Assembly: GCA_020637515.1 (NCBI GenBank) | Contig: JACKKG010000001.1 | Location: 558,001 to 622,000 of the forward strand | Reading direction: 5' to 3' | Length of the DNA stretch: 64,000 nucleotides | Source: Rhodobacter sp. | GTDB lineage: Bacteria; Pseudomonadota; Alphaproteobacteria; Rhodobacterales; Rhodobacteraceae | In this document: positions 43,948-55,050 of the stretch, in pieces | Layout of the letters: each line of letters begins with the position of its first letter | Position numbering within the stretch: the stretch's first letter is position 1 | The notes under the pieces: generated by a model | What the model saw: the letters and a program-made list of their open reading frames with translations, nothing else | What the model was told of the DNA's origin: nothing | Databases searched by the model: none | Position numbers and translations under genes: made by a program

Positions 43948-44628
43948 TCATCGGGCCGCCACCAGCAACCCGCGCAAGACCTCGACGCTGCGTTCGGTGG
44001 CGGCGACGGCGGCCGACAGGTCCAGCGTTCCCAACCGGGCGACGGCGATGCAGGGCTCGATCCCGGCGCGGGCCTCGCCGGGCCGCAGGACAGGGCGGGC
44101 AAGACCCGTCACCCCGGCCTCCAGTTGGCCCTGCGTGACCACATACCCCTTGCGCCGCCCCTGCGTCACGTCCGGCGATTCGCCCGGCTGCGCGGCGCGG
44201 CCCGCCAGGATCGCCAGCCCGGTCGCCCCCAGGGTCAACGGATGACGCACGCCCACGCGATAGGACAGCCGCATGAAACCGGCCTCGGCCTCGTGCACCT
44301 GCGAGACGACGCAGGTGTCACCCTCGGCCACGGCGATGCAGGCGGTGCAGCCCGTGGCGCGCGACAGATCGGCCAGAACGCGCGCGGCCTCGGTCTGGAA
44401 ATGGGGCGCGAAACGCGCCGACAGCGCCAGCGTGCCCGCGCCCAGCGTCACCCGCCCGTCCGGCGCGCGGGCGACCAGCCCGTGCCCTTCCAGGGTGGCG
44501 ACGATGCGATAGGCGATCGCCTTGTGCACGCCCAGCGCATCCGCCAGCGCCTGCACGCTCAGCCCCGCGCTGTCGGCGATCAGTGCCAGGGCCGCCAGGC
44601 CCCGGTCCAGTGTCTGCAAGGTCGTCAT
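43948..44628 (-). CDS. IclR-family transcriptional regulator
   Basis: A 226-residue IclR regulator. The winged helix lies in residues 1-60 (LQTLDRGLAALALIADSAGL, then QALADALGVHKAIAYRIVAT). The effector domain has GCTACIAVAEGDTCVVSQVH and RVGVRHPLTLGATGLAILAG. It is divergent from the P450 fusion gene with a 79-bp gap holding an inverted repeat over the likely -10, so it probably controls that gene, with the P450 substrate or a product as effector (inference). Confidence 0.9.
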   Translation of the reverse strand: MTTLQTLDRGLAALALIADSAGLSVQALADALGVHKAIAYRIVATLEGHGLVARAPDGRVTLGAGTLALSARFAPHFQTEAARVLADLSRATGCTACIAVAEGDTCVVSQVHEAEAGFMRLSYRVGVRHPLTLGATGLAILAGRAAQPGESPDVTQGRRKGYVVTQGQLEAGVTGLARPVLRPGEARAGIEPCIAVARLGTLDLSAAVAATERSVEVLRGLLVAAR

Positions 44629-44635
44629 GGCGCGA

Positions 44636-44675
44636 TTGACCCGTCCCTGGGCATGGTGTTACGCATATAGCACCA
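44636..44675. promoter_or_regulatory. Promoter with overlapping operator between IclR and P450 genes
   Basis: TTGACC (44636-44641) and TTACGC (44659-44664) are 17 nt apart on the plus strand. An inverted repeat with TGGTG (44654-44658) and CACCA (44671-44675), plus TA pairs inside, overlaps the -10. The layout fits repression of the P450 gene by the IclR protein. Confidence 0.45.
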
Positions 44676-44707
44676 CATGTGACGGATAAAGATCAAGGAG
44701 GGATCGC

Positions 44708-46969
44708 ATGTCCGGCTGCCCCATGCACCAATCCAGCGACCGCGCGCGCGCGTTCGATCCCTTTGGCCCCGCGTTCCAATCCGATCCTCCCGGCGCGCTG
44801 GCCTGGGCCCGCGACGGCGAGCCGGTCTTTTACTCCGAGGTGCTGAACTACTGGGTCGTCACCCGCTATGCGGACATCAAGGCGGTGTTTCGCGACAACC
44901 TCACCTTCTCGGCCTCGGTCGCGCTGGAAAAGATGGTGCCCCCCACAGCCGAGGCGGTCGAAATCCTGAAGACCTATGCCTTTGACCTGCGCAAGACCCT
45001 GGTGAACGAGGACGAGCCCATCCATATGGAGCGCCGCCGCGCGCTGCTGGATGCCTTTTCCCCCGCCGCGCTGGAAAGCCACGAGGCGATGGTGCGCTCG
45101 CTGGTGCGCGACCGGGTGGATGCCATCATCGACACGGGCGAGGCCGACCTGGTCAAGGCGCTGCTATGGGAGGTTCCCCTGACTGTCGCCCTGCATTTCC
45201 TGGGCGTGCCCGAAAGCGACATGGGAAAACTGCGCGAGTTTTCGGTGGCCCACACGCTCAACGTCTGGGGCAAGCCCAGCGACGACGAGCAGGCCGAACT
45301 GGCGCATGGCGTGGGCCGTTTCTGGGCCTATTGCGGCGCGGTTCTTGAGCGGATGAAGGCCAACCCCGACGGCCACGGCTGGATGCACGACATGATTCGC
45401 GCCAACCGCGAAATCCCCGAGATCGTCACCGACAATTATCTGCACTCGATGCTGATGGCGATCATCGTCGCCGCGCATGAGACGACGGCGCTGGCGGGCG
45501 CGAACATGATGCGGCGGATGCTGGGCGACCGGGCGGCCTGGCGCGCGGTCTGCCGCAACCCCGACCTGATCCCCAACGCGGTCGAGGAATGTCTGCGGCA
45601 CTCGGGCTCGCAAGTGGCATGGCGGCGGGTGACGACCACCGACACCACGGTCGGCGGCGTGCCGATCCCCGAGGGCGCGCGGCTTCTGATCGTCTCGGCC
45701 TCGGGCAATCATGACCCGCGCCAGTTCGAGAACCCCGACGCGCTGGACCTGTGGCGCGACAACGCGGCCTCGCATCTGACGTTCGGCTATGGCGCGCATC
45801 AATGCATGGGCAAGAACCTGGGCCGCATGGAACTGCGCGTGATGCTCGAGGAACTGACGCGCCGCCTGCCGCATATGGCGTTGCAGGATCAGACCTTTCA
45901 CGCGCTGCCCAACGTCAGTTTCTATGGCGTGGACCGGGTTCTGGTGCACTGGGACCCCGCGCAGAACCCTGAACGCCGCAATCCCGCCCTGCGCGCGGGC
46001 ACCCGCCGCTTTCCCATCGGCGCCCCCGATGTGCGGGTGCTGACCCGCGCGCTGCGGGTCGCCAGGCTGGCGCCCGTGGCCGAGGGCGTGCTGGGCCTGA
46101 CGCTGGAAGACCCCGAGGGCGCGCCCCTTCCCCCCTGGTCGCCCGGCGCGCATATCGACCTGCACCTGCCGGGCGATCTGACGCGGAAATATTCGCTCTG
46201 CGGTGAAAACGGCGCCTGGTCGCTGGCCATCCTGCGCGAGGATCAGGGCCGCGGCGGGTCGCGCTGGATCCATGACTCGTTGCGCGCGGGCGACATCGTT
46301 CACACGCGCGGCCCGCGCAATCACTTCCGGCTGGATGACAGCGCCCCCGCCCATGTCCTGATCGCGGGCGGCATCGGCATCACCCCCATCCTGGCGATGG
46401 CCGACCATCTGCGCGACCGGCCCCACGCGCTGCACTACGCAGGGCGCAGCCGCGCCGGCATGGCGCTGCTGGACCGGGTGACACGCGATCATCCCGGCGC
46501 GCATCTGTGGATCGGGGACGAGGGGCGGCGCATGGACCTGCCCGCGCTGATCGCCGCCGCGCCCCCGGGCGCGCAGGTCTGCGTCTGCGGCCCGGCGCGG
46601 CTGATCCAGGGGGTCGAGGCCGCCTGTGCCGCCCGCCCCGACCTGATCCTGACCTTCGAACATTTCGATCCGGTCGATACCGCGCTGGACCCGGACCGCG
46701 ACCACGCCTTTACCGTCGAACTGCTGGATTCCGACCTGACCCTCACCGTGCCCGCCACGCGCAGCCTGCTGGACGTGCTGCACGAAACCGGCATCGACGT
46801 GCCTTGCGACTGCGGCGAGGGTCTGTGCGGCACCTGCGAGATCGAGGTCGCCGACGGAGGGATCGACCACCGCGACCGCGTTCTGACCCGCACCGAGCGG
46901 GCCGAGGGGCGGCGGATGATGGCCTGTTGTTCGCGCGCCGCGGGGGATCGGCTGAAGGTGCGCCTGTAA
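44708..46969 (+). CDS. Self-sufficient cytochrome P450 fused to phthalate-dioxygenase-type reductase (CYP116B-like)
   Basis: A 753-residue three-part enzyme. The P450 domain covers about residues 1-420: I-helix AAHETT with Glu258-Thr259, ExxR as Glu294/Arg297, and the haem loop FGYGAHQCMG with ligand Cys366. A flavin reductase domain follows (GAHIDLHL, TRKYSLC for flavin, LIAGGIGITPIL for NAD(P)H, CVCGPARLI). A C-terminal plant-type 2Fe-2S ferredoxin has CDCGEGLCGTC and a distant MACC. Electrons go NAD(P)H, FMN, 2Fe-2S, haem within one chain. Known CYP116B enzymes hydroxylate or dealkylate aromatics and alkanes; the natural substrate is unknown. GGAGGG precedes the ATG. An IclR gene is divergent. 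Confidence 0.93.
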   Translation: MSGCPMHQSSDRARAFDPFGPAFQSDPPGALAWARDGEPVFYSEVLNYWVVTRYADIKAVFRDNLTFSASVALEKMVPPTAEAVEILKTYAFDLRKTLVNEDEPIHMERRRALLDAFSPAALESHEAMVRSLVRDRVDAIIDTGEADLVKALLWEVPLTVALHFLGVPESDMGKLREFSVAHTLNVWGKPSDDEQAELAHGVGRFWAYCGAVLERMKANPDGHGWMHDMIRANREIPEIVTDNYLHSMLMAIIVAAHETTALAGANMMRRMLGDRAAWRAVCRNPDLIPNAVEECLRHSGSQVAWRRVTTTDTTVGGVPIPEGARLLIVSASGNHDPRQFENPDALDLWRDNAASHLTFGYGAHQCMGKNLGRMELRVMLEELTRRLPHMALQDQTFHALPNVSFYGVDRVLVHWDPAQNPERRNPALRAGTRRFPIGAPDVRVLTRALRVARLAPVAEGVLGLTLEDPEGAPLPPWSPGAHIDLHLPGDLTRKYSLCGENGAWSLAILREDQGRGGSRWIHDSLRAGDIVHTRGPRNHFRLDDSAPAHVLIAGGIGITPILAMADHLRDRPHALHYAGRSRAGMALLDRVTRDHPGAHLWIGDEGRRMDLPALIAAAPPGAQVCVCGPARLIQGVEAACAARPDLILTFEHFDPVDTALDPDRDHAFTVELLDSDLTLTVPATRSLLDVLHETGIDVPCDCGEGLCGTCEIEVADGGIDHRDRVLTRTERAEGRRMMACCSRAAGDRLKVRL

Positions 46970-47023
46970 TCTGTATTTACATCACGGATTTTCGCGCTAC
47001 CTCTTGAGGCAGGAGGTCCCGCC

Positions 47024-47698
47024 ATGCCCGACAAGCCCGCCCGCTTTGCCTCGCCGCCATGTTACGCGGCCGAGGTCGCGCCCGATTACTTCGATCCCCT
47101 CGCGGTCGATCCGCAACAGGCCCGGGACGTCGCCCGCTGGCGCAAGGCCGAACGGACCCGCCTGCTCGACACGCGCAGGGCCCTGTCGGTCGAGGCGCGG
47201 CGCGACTGGGGCCAGGCGCTGATGCGGCACCTGCACAGCCTGTTGCCGCATGTCCCGGGCTGGGGGGCGGGCACCGTCTTTTCCGCCTATTGGCCGATCA
47301 AGGGCGAGGCCGACCTGCGCCCGCTGATGGCCGACCTGCACGCGCAGGGAATCCGCATTGCCCTGCCGCTGGTGGAAACCAAGGCCGCGCCGCTGGTCTT
47401 TCGGCAGTGGACGCCGGACACCACGATGGTGCGCGGCGACTGGAACATCCCCGTCCCGCCCCCCGACTCGCCGGTGGTCACGCCGCTGGTGTCGCTTGCG
47501 CCGCTGGTCGGATGGGAGGACGGCGGCTACCGGCTGGGCTATGGCGGCGGGTATTTCGACCGCACGCTGGCCGGGCTGCACCCGTTCACTATCGGCGTGG
47601 GGCTGCAATCGGCCCGCCTGGCGACGATCTTTCCGCAACCGCACGACATCGCGCTGAACGTGATCGTCACCGAGGACGGCGTGCAGGTCTTTCGCTAG
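47024..47698 (+). CDS. ygfA: 5-formyltetrahydrofolate cyclo-ligase
   Basis: A 224-residue MTHFS. RKAERTRLLDTRRALS near residue 40, AYWPIKGEADLRPLM near residue 88 and the strongly conserved LGYGGGYFDRTL near residue 172 identify the family. It converts 5-formyl-THF to 5,10-methenyl-THF with ATP. It has an N-terminal extension of about 35 residues compared with E. coli YgfA. A 6S RNA gene often precedes ygfA in proteobacteria, but only 54 nt separate it from the P450 gene here. Its stop overlaps the opposing DUF1674 stop at CTAG. Confidence 0.92.
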   Translation: MPDKPARFASPPCYAAEVAPDYFDPLAVDPQQARDVARWRKAERTRLLDTRRALSVEARRDWGQALMRHLHSLLPHVPGWGAGTVFSAYWPIKGEADLRPLMADLHAQGIRIALPLVETKAAPLVFRQWTPDTTMVRGDWNIPVPPPDSPVVTPLVSLAPLVGWEDGGYRLGYGGGYFDRTLAGLHPFTIGVGLQSARLATIFPQPHDIALNVIVTEDGVQVFR

Positions 47699-47868
47699 AA
47701 ATCGACGGCGATGCCCTTCTTTTCCCAGTCGCCGTAGCGCACCGGCTCAGGCCCGTCGCGGCCGCCCAGTTCCCTGGGCGGGGTCGGGGCGGCTTCGGCG
47801 GCCTTGCGGCGGGCCTCGGCCTCGGCCAGGGCGCGCTGGGCGGCGGGCGGCAGGTCGGAACGGTCCAT
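47695..47868 (-). CDS. DUF1674 protein (SdhAF4-like succinate dehydrogenase assembly factor)
   Basis: A 57-residue protein. The C-terminal RYGDWEKKGIAVDF is the diagnostic DUF1674/SDHAF4 motif; the N-terminal half is Ala/Glu-rich and probably disordered. Mitochondrial SDHAF4 helps assemble flavinylated SdhA, and a similar role is likely. No sdh genes are adjacent. ATG 47868 is set by the family length. It is convergent with ygfA and divergent from rsmB. Confidence 0.88.
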   Translation of the reverse strand: MDRSDLPPAAQRALAEAEARRKAAEAAPTPPRELGGRDGPEPVRYGDWEKKGIAVDF

Positions 47869-47943
47869 CGGCTTTCCTTGCACGGTGCAATCGGCTAGGG
47901 GCAAGCTAAACGTCCCGCATGCCGTGAACAAGACCGAGGCCCC

Positions 47944-49170
47944 ATGATCGCCCCCATTGACCCGCGACGGTTGGCCGCCCTGATGGTGCAGGGCGTGATC
48001 GACGGCCAGATGCTGCCCGAGGTCCCCGTGCCCGCCGCCGATCCCGCCACCCGCGCGCAGGCGCTGCGGTTGGCGTTGGCGACGCTGCGCAACCTGGCGC
48101 GCGCCGACACCGTTCTGCGCCCCCACCTGCGCCACGAACCCGCGCCGCCGGTGATCGCCGCGCTGCGCGTCGGCGTCGTGGCGATGCTGGACCAGGGCGA
48201 GGCCGCGCACGGGGTGGTCAATGCCACGGTCGCGGCACTGAAGGCGGCGCCCGCGACCGCCCGCGCCGCCGGGCTGGCAAACGCCGTGCTGCGCAAGGCG
48301 GCCGCGTTTCCGGGCTGGGCCGACCTGCCGGTGCAGCGCCTGCCCGGCTGGCTGCGGCGGCGGTTGAAAGGGGTTTACGGCGAGGAGACCCTGCAAGCCA
48401 TCGAAGCCGCGCATCACCGGGGCGCCGCGCTGGACCTGACGCTGAAACCGGGCGCCACGCCCCCCGCCGGCGCGCGCGCTATCGGCGCCTCGTGGCGGCT
48501 CGATTCCGGGGTGCAGGTCAGCGCGCTGCCCGGCTATGACAGCGGCGACTGGTGGGTGCAGGACGCCGCCGCCGCGCTGCCCGCCGGAATGCTGGCGGTG
48601 CAGCCCGGGGACACGGTGCTGGATCTGTGCGCCGCGCCCGGCGGCAAGACGATGCAACTGGCCGCGGCCGGGGCGGCGGTGACGGCGCTCGATCTGTCCG
48701 AGGGGCGGCTGAAGCGCCTGCGCGAGAACCTGGCGCGCACCGGCCTGACCGCCGCCGTCGTCTGCGCCGACATACTGGACTGGGCACCGCCCGCGCCGGT
48801 GGACGCGGTGCTGCTGGATGCGCCCTGTTCCGCCACCGGCACCATCCGCCGCCACCCCGACCTGCCGATGGTGCGCAAACCCGCCGATGTGGACGGGTTG
48901 ACCGCCCTTCAGGCGCGGCTCATCGACCGGGCACTGGGCTTTCTGAAACCGGGCGGGCGGCTGGTCTATTGCACCTGTTCGCTATTGCCCGACGAGGGCG
49001 AGGCGCAGATTGCCGCCGCCCTGGCCCGTCATCCCGGCCTGACCGTCGCCACCCCGCCCCAACCGCTGGGCCGCGCCACGCCGGAGGGCGGCTGGCGCAC
49101 GCGCCCCGACGATCACGAAGCCGGGATCGACGGCTTCTACATGGCGCTTCTTCGCCGCGCCCCGGCGTGA
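47944..49170 (+). CDS. rsmB: RsmB/NOP-family rRNA cytosine-C5 methyltransferase
   Basis: A 408-residue protein. The N-terminal NusB-like helical domain (HGVVNATVAALK) is followed by a SAM methyltransferase domain: VLDLCAAPGGKTMQLAAAG near residue 223, VDAVLLDAPCSATGTIRRHP near residue 284 (catalytic PC) and LVYCTCSLLPDEGE near residue 340 (second catalytic TC). These two cysteines are those needed for m5C formation and release. It probably methylates C967 of 16S rRNA. The heparinase-like gene follows after 52 nt. Confidence 0.9.
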   Translation: MIAPIDPRRLAALMVQGVIDGQMLPEVPVPAADPATRAQALRLALATLRNLARADTVLRPHLRHEPAPPVIAALRVGVVAMLDQGEAAHGVVNATVAALKAAPATARAAGLANAVLRKAAAFPGWADLPVQRLPGWLRRRLKGVYGEETLQAIEAAHHRGAALDLTLKPGATPPAGARAIGASWRLDSGVQVSALPGYDSGDWWVQDAAAALPAGMLAVQPGDTVLDLCAAPGGKTMQLAAAGAAVTALDLSEGRLKRLRENLARTGLTAAVVCADILDWAPPAPVDAVLLDAPCSATGTIRRHPDLPMVRKPADVDGLTALQARLIDRALGFLKPGGRLVYCTCSLLPDEGEAQIAAALARHPGLTVATPPQPLGRATPEGGWRTRPDDHEAGIDGFYMALLRRAPA

Positions 49171-49222
49171 TCGCGTGACAGACCGGCGCCGGGGCGGTAT
49201 GCCCAACGAAAAGAGGTGAGGC

Positions 49223-50977
49223 ATGGATCACGGCTGGGCAGCGCGCAAACGCCGGTGGGGCAACCGCCTCGCCGCGCGCGCGGTGCGCTCGGCGCCAGCG
49301 GCGGGTGGCTTTACCTCGATGCCGGAGCCGCGCACCGTGGGCTTCTTTGCGCGCGGCCGGCAGATCGCGCAGGGCAATTTCCTGCTGTCCGGGCACATGG
49401 TCGAAACGCTGGAACCCTGGACGGTGGACCCCCCCTCGCAGGGGTTCGCGGATGAACTGCATGGCATGAGCTGGCTGGACCATCTGGCCGCCAATGGCGA
49501 CCGGACCGCGCGGCTGGCGGCGCAGGGCTGGGTGTTCGACTGGATCGACCGCTTCGGCATGGGGGACGGCCCGGGATGGGCGCCCGACCTGACAGGGCGC
49601 CGCCTGCTGCGCTGGCTGCATCACGCGATCTTCCTCACCTCGGCCCGCAGCGGCGCGGAAAACCAACCCTTTTTCGCCGCCCTGGGCCGCCAGACCGCGT
49701 TCCTGGCGCGCCGCTGGCAGGCCGCAGAACCCGGCCTGCCCCGGTTCGAGGCCCTGACCGGCCTGCTTTACGCCGCCTATGCCCTGCTGGGCATGGACGG
49801 GTATCGCGAGGCCGCGATGCAGGCCCTGTCCACGGCGTGCGCGCGCGACATCGACGCGGGCGGTGCCATCGCCAGCCGCAACCCTGAGGACCTGCTCGAA
49901 GTCTTCACCCTGCTGACCTGGGCCAAGCTGGCGCTCGAGGATGCCGAACACCCGGTGCCCCCGGCGCTCGAGGCCGCGATCGACCGCATCACGCCGTGCC
50001 TGCGCACCCTCAGACACGCCGACGGCGGGTTGGCCCGCTTTCACGGCGGCGGTCGCGGGATGGAGGGGCGGTTCGAACACGCGCTGGCCATCGCCGCCGT
50101 GCCGGTGCGCCCGACGTTGCCGCAGGCGATGGGCTTTGCCCGGCTGGAAGGCGGGCGCACCAGCGTGATCGTCGATGCCGCCGCCCCGCCCGCCGGGCCG
50201 GCCGCGCAGCGCGCCCATGCGTCGATGCTGGCGTTCGAACTGACCTCGAACCGCAGGCCGCTGATCGTCAACTCGGGCTCGGGCGTGCCCTTTGGGCCGG
50301 AATGGGAAAAGGCCGCCCGCGCCACCAATTCGCATTCGACCCTGTCGATCGACGGCACGTCCTCGGCCCGGTTCGGCCGCGCCAGCAAGCCCGAGGACGG
50401 TGGCGCGCCCCTGGTCGATGGGCCCGATCTGGTTACGCTGCACCGCACGGACGAACGCGATGCGGCCTCGTTGCTCATCAGTCATGACGGCTATGTGGCC
50501 ACCCACGGGCTGACCCATGTGCGCACGCTGGAATTGTCGCGCGACGGGCGCGTGTTGCTGGGCGAGGATACGCTGGCGGCGCTGGAGCCCAACCATCGCA
50601 AGACCTTCGACCGGCTGCTGAACGCCAGCCGGATGCGCGGCATCGCCTATTCGCTGCGCTTCCACCTGCACCCCGAGGCCGACCCCTCGCTGGACATGAA
50701 CGGCAGCGCGGTCTCGGTCGCGCTGCCCTCGGGCGAGATCTGGGTGTTCCGCTTCGACGGGCCGGGGCGCCTGTCGCTGGAACCCTCGGTCTATCTGGAA
50801 AAGGGCCGACTGGCGCCGCGCCCGTGCCAGCAGATCGTCGTTCGCGCCGCGATCCTGGACGAAACCAGCCAGATCAACTGGACACTGGCCAAGGCACAGG
50901 ATACCCCGCTGGCAATTCGCGACATCGGCCGCGACACCGGCCTGGCCCTGCCGCGAGATCTGTTCGCTCTCGACTGA
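49223..50977 (+). CDS. Heparinase II/III-like protein
   Basis: A 584-residue protein of the heparinase II/III-like family (alpha/alpha toroid plus C-terminal beta-sandwich). Toroid segments include [20 protein letters not shown] and [14 protein letters not shown]; the C-terminal domain has [40 protein letters not shown] and [18 protein letters not shown] with the conserved NSHSTL. Family members eliminate uronate-containing polysaccharides. There is no obvious signal peptide, although the N-terminus is basic, so location is uncertain. The gene order rsmB - this - purH is familiar from related genomes. Confidence 0.85.
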   Translation: MDHGWAARKRRWGNRLAARAVRSAPAAGGFTSMPEPRTVGFFARGRQIAQGNFLLSGHMVETLEPWTVDPPSQGFADELHGMSWLDHLAANGDRTARLAAQGWVFDWIDRFGMGDGPGWAPDLTGRRLLRWLHHAIFLTSARSGAENQPFFAALGRQTAFLARRWQAAEPGLPRFEALTGLLYAAYALLGMDGYREAAMQALSTACARDIDAGGAIASRNPEDLLEVFTLLTWAKLALEDAEHPVPPALEAAIDRITPCLRTLRHADGGLARFHGGGRGMEGRFEHALAIAAVPVRPTLPQAMGFARLEGGRTSVIVDAAAPPAGPAAQRAHASMLAFELTSNRRPLIVNSGSGVPFGPEWEKAARATNSHSTLSIDGTSSARFGRASKPEDGGAPLVDGPDLVTLHRTDERDAASLLISHDGYVATHGLTHVRTLELSRDGRVLLGEDTLAALEPNHRKTFDRLLNASRMRGIAYSLRFHLHPEADPSLDMNGSAVSVALPSGEIWVFRFDGPGRLSLEPSVYLEKGRLAPRPCQQIVVRAAILDETSQINWTLAKAQDTPLAIRDIGRDTGLALPRDLFALD

Positions 50978-50990
50978 GGACCGCTGCCCC

Positions 50991-52568
<1,578 letters not shown>

Positions 52569-52569
52569 G

Positions 52570-53061
52570 ATGAAGATCGCGCTCTGGACCTCGATTCTGG
52601 TGATCGCGCTGGATCAGGCGCTGAAATGGCTGGTGGTGGTCGGTCTCGATCTGCCGGCGGTCCTGCACATCGACCTCTGGCCGCCCTTTGTCGCGCTGAC
52701 CATGGCGTGGAACCGGGGGGTGAATTTTGGCCTGTTCGCCGACGAATCGCAGCTTCTGCGCTGGGGTCTGGTGGTGCTGCCGGTGATCGTCAGCGCGCTG
52801 GTCTGGCGCTGGACCCGCAAGGAAGGCGCGCGCCCGGCGATGCAACTGGCGGCGGGGGCGCTGATCGGCGGCGCCCTTGGCAACGCCATCGACCGCGCCA
52901 TTTGGGGCGCGGTGGCGGATTTCCTGAACGTTTCGTGCTGCGGATGGACCAATCCCTGGGCGTTCAACGTCGCCGATATCGCGATCTTTGTCGGCGCCTT
53001 CGGGCTGATCCTTGCCGCCGGGGGAAAAACGCCCCGTGACGGCGGGACAGGCTTGGGCTAA
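52570..53061 (+). CDS. lspA: Lipoprotein signal peptidase (signal peptidase II)
   Basis: A 163-residue polytopic membrane protease with four helices. LspA motifs are [11 protein letters not shown] (residues 12-22), [13 protein letters not shown] near residue 50, [20 protein letters not shown] (catalytic Asp) and [14 protein letters not shown] (second catalytic Asp) near residue 135. It removes signal peptides from prolipoproteins, such as the DUF3035 lipoprotein encoded next. Confidence 0.96.
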   Translation: MKIALWTSILVIALDQALKWLVVVGLDLPAVLHIDLWPPFVALTMAWNRGVNFGLFADESQLLRWGLVVLPVIVSALVWRWTRKEGARPAMQLAAGALIGGALGNAIDRAIWGAVADFLNVSCCGWTNPWAFNVADIAIFVGAFGLILAAGGKTPRDGGTGLG

Positions 53062-53093
53062 ACAGGGGCACCTCAGAGGACCGGGGACCACGG

Positions 53094-53624
53094 ATGAGCA
53101 CTCTTCGCCTTGGCGTCTTGATCGCGTTCGGCCTGTTGGCCGTCAGCGCCTGCTCGCGGGCCGGCGAAACGCCGCAACTGATGAACCTTCAGGCGCGGCA
53201 GGACAGCCCGGACGAATTCTCGATCGTGCCGACCAACCCGCTTCAGGCGCCGTCCGACTACCGCACCTTGCCGACCCCGACCCCGGGCGGCACCAATCTG
53301 GTCGATCCCGATCCCCGGGCCGAGGCCGTGGCCGCAATGGGCGGGCGCCCCTCGGCCGGCCAGTCGCGGGGCGTGCCGGCGGCCGATGCCGGTCTGGTCC
53401 GCTATGCCGGGCGTCAGGGCGTGGACCCGGAAATCCGTCAGGAACTGGCGTCCGAGGACCTGCAACTGCGTCAGGGCACGCGCGTCCGCCCGCTGGAACG
53501 CCTGTTCAACACCAACATGTATCGCCAGGCCTACGAGGAACAGCTCCTCGACCCGCAGGACGAACTGCAGCGCTGGCGCACCCGGGGCGTGCGCACCCCC
53601 GCGGCCCCGCCGCCCGGTCAGTAA
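53094..53624 (+). CDS. bamF: DUF3035 lipoprotein (BamF-type beta-barrel assembly subunit)
   Basis: A 176-residue lipoprotein. The signal ends in LLAVSAC (lipobox, Cys about residue 19). The family core RQDSPDEFSIVPTNPL near residue 37 with LPTPTPGGTNLVDPDP identifies DUF3035. Alphaproteobacterial members have been described as BamF, a subunit of the outer-membrane beta-barrel assembly machine. It lies immediately after lspA and before two M16 peptidase genes, an envelope-themed run. The precise function rests on family knowledge. Confidence 0.85.
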   Translation: MSTLRLGVLIAFGLLAVSACSRAGETPQLMNLQARQDSPDEFSIVPTNPLQAPSDYRTLPTPTPGGTNLVDPDPRAEAVAAMGGRPSAGQSRGVPAADAGLVRYAGRQGVDPEIRQELASEDLQLRQGTRVRPLERLFNTNMYRQAYEEQLLDPQDELQRWRTRGVRTPAAPPPGQ

Positions 53625-53715
53625 TCGCGCCGGCTTCACAACTGCGGCAACCCCCGTTGCGCGCCGGCCGTTCGCCGGTAATTCTGCGGGCGACCCCAGG
53701 ACCGGAGCCTACCCC

Positions 53716-55050
53716 ATGTTCTTCGCCAAGCGCCTGATCGCCGTCGCCTTTCTGCTGGCGGCGACCTCGCTGTCCGCCCGCGCCTCGGAGCCGGTGGAAT
53801 TCACCCTGGACAACGGGATGCAGGTCGTCGTGATCGAGGATCACCGCGCCCCGGTGGTGGTGCACATGGTCTGGTATCGCGTCGGCGCGGCCGACGATCC
53901 GGCAGGCCATTCCGGCATCGCCCATTTCCTGGAACATCTGATGTTCAAGGCCACGGACACGATGGAAGAGGGCGATTTCGACCGCATCGTGCAGGCCAAT
54001 GGCGGCACCCACAACGCGTTTACCAGCTGGGATTATACCGCCTATCACCAGCGCGTTGCCGCCGACCGGCTGGGCCTGATGATGCAGATGGAGGCCGACC
54101 GCATGACGCATTTGCGGCTGGACCGCTCGGACTGGCTGCCGGAACGCGACGTGATCCTGCGCGAACGCGGGCAGACGCTGGAATCCAGCCCCGACCGCGT
54201 GTTCGGCGAGCAGATGCGCGCCGCACTGTTCCAAAACAGCCCCTATGGCAGGCCGATCATCGGCTGGCGCCACGAGATGGAGCAACTGACCGGCGACATC
54301 GCCGCGGCCTTTTATCACCAGCACTATGCGCCGAACAACGCGATCCTGGTCGTCGCCGGCGATGTCACCCCCGACTCGGTCCGCGCTTTGGCCGAACAGT
54401 ATTACGGGCCGATTCCCCCGGTGGCCGACCTGCCGCCGCGCGATCACCCCGTCGAGCCGCCGCAATACGCCGAACGGCGCCTGGTGATGCACGATGCACG
54501 GGTGGGCCAACCCTATCTCTACCGGCTGTATCTGGCGCCGCGCCGGCAGGCGGGCGACCAGCAACAGGCGGCGGCTTTTCAGGTGCTGGCGGCGCTGCTG
54601 GGCGGATCGTCGCAGACCTCGGTTCTGGAACGCGCGCTGACCTATGACCAGAACGTCGCCGTCAGTGCCTGGGCAGGCTACGACGGCACGGCGCTGGATC
54701 AGGGGACCTTTACCCTGGGCGTGATGCCGAAACCCGGCGTGACCTTGCAGCAGGCCGAGGACGCGATGGATCAGGTCGTGGCCGAATTCATCGCCAACGG
54801 CCCCGACCCCGAGCAGTTCCAGCGCGTGCGGATGCAACTGCGCGCCAGCGCGATCTACGACCAGGACGACACCGCCGGACGCGCGCAGAACGTTGGCGAG
54901 GATCTGGCGATCGGCCTGACCTTGCAGGATTATCACGACTGGCTGGGCGCGCTGGAATCGGTCACCCCCGAGGATGTCGTCGCCGCCGCGCGGCAGTTGA
55001 ACCGCAACGCCTCGGTCACCGGCTGGCTGATGGGAGAGGATGCTCAATGA
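53716..55050 (+). CDS. M16 family zinc peptidase, catalytic subunit type
   Basis: A 444-residue exported pitrilysin-like peptidase. A signal peptide covers about residues 1-24 (LIAVAFLLAATSLSARAS). The inverted zinc motif HFLEH (in GIAHFLEHLMFKATDT, about residue 71) with the distal Glu downstream is intact. It probably degrades peptides in the periplasm together with the product of the next gene, with which it overlaps (ATGA). Pairs of this kind resemble mitochondrial processing peptidase beta and alpha subunits. Confidence 0.9.
   Translation: MFFAKRLIAVAFLLAATSLSARASEPVEFTLDNGMQVVVIEDHRAPVVVHMVWYRVGAADDPAGHSGIAHFLEHLMFKATDTMEEGDFDRIVQANGGTHNAFTSWDYTAYHQRVAADRLGLMMQMEADRMTHLRLDRSDWLPERDVILRERGQTLESSPDRVFGEQMRAALFQNSPYGRPIIGWRHEMEQLTGDIAAAFYHQHYAPNNAILVVAGDVTPDSVRALAEQYYGPIPPVADLPPRDHPVEPPQYAERRLVMHDARVGQPYLYRLYLAPRRQAGDQQQAAAFQVLAALLGGSSQTSVLERALTYDQNVAVSAWAGYDGTALDQGTFTLGVMPKPGVTLQQAEDAMDQVVAEFIANGPDPEQFQRVRMQLRASAIYDQDDTAGRAQNVGEDLAIGLTLQDYHDWLGALESVTPEDVVAAARQLNRNASVTGWLMGEDAQ

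Noticed and set aside
46970..47023. Possible 6S RNA gene in front of ygfA
   Set aside because: Proteobacterial ssrS often lies there, but the gap is 54 nt, far shorter than a 6S RNA, and no extended stem with a central bubble is seen.
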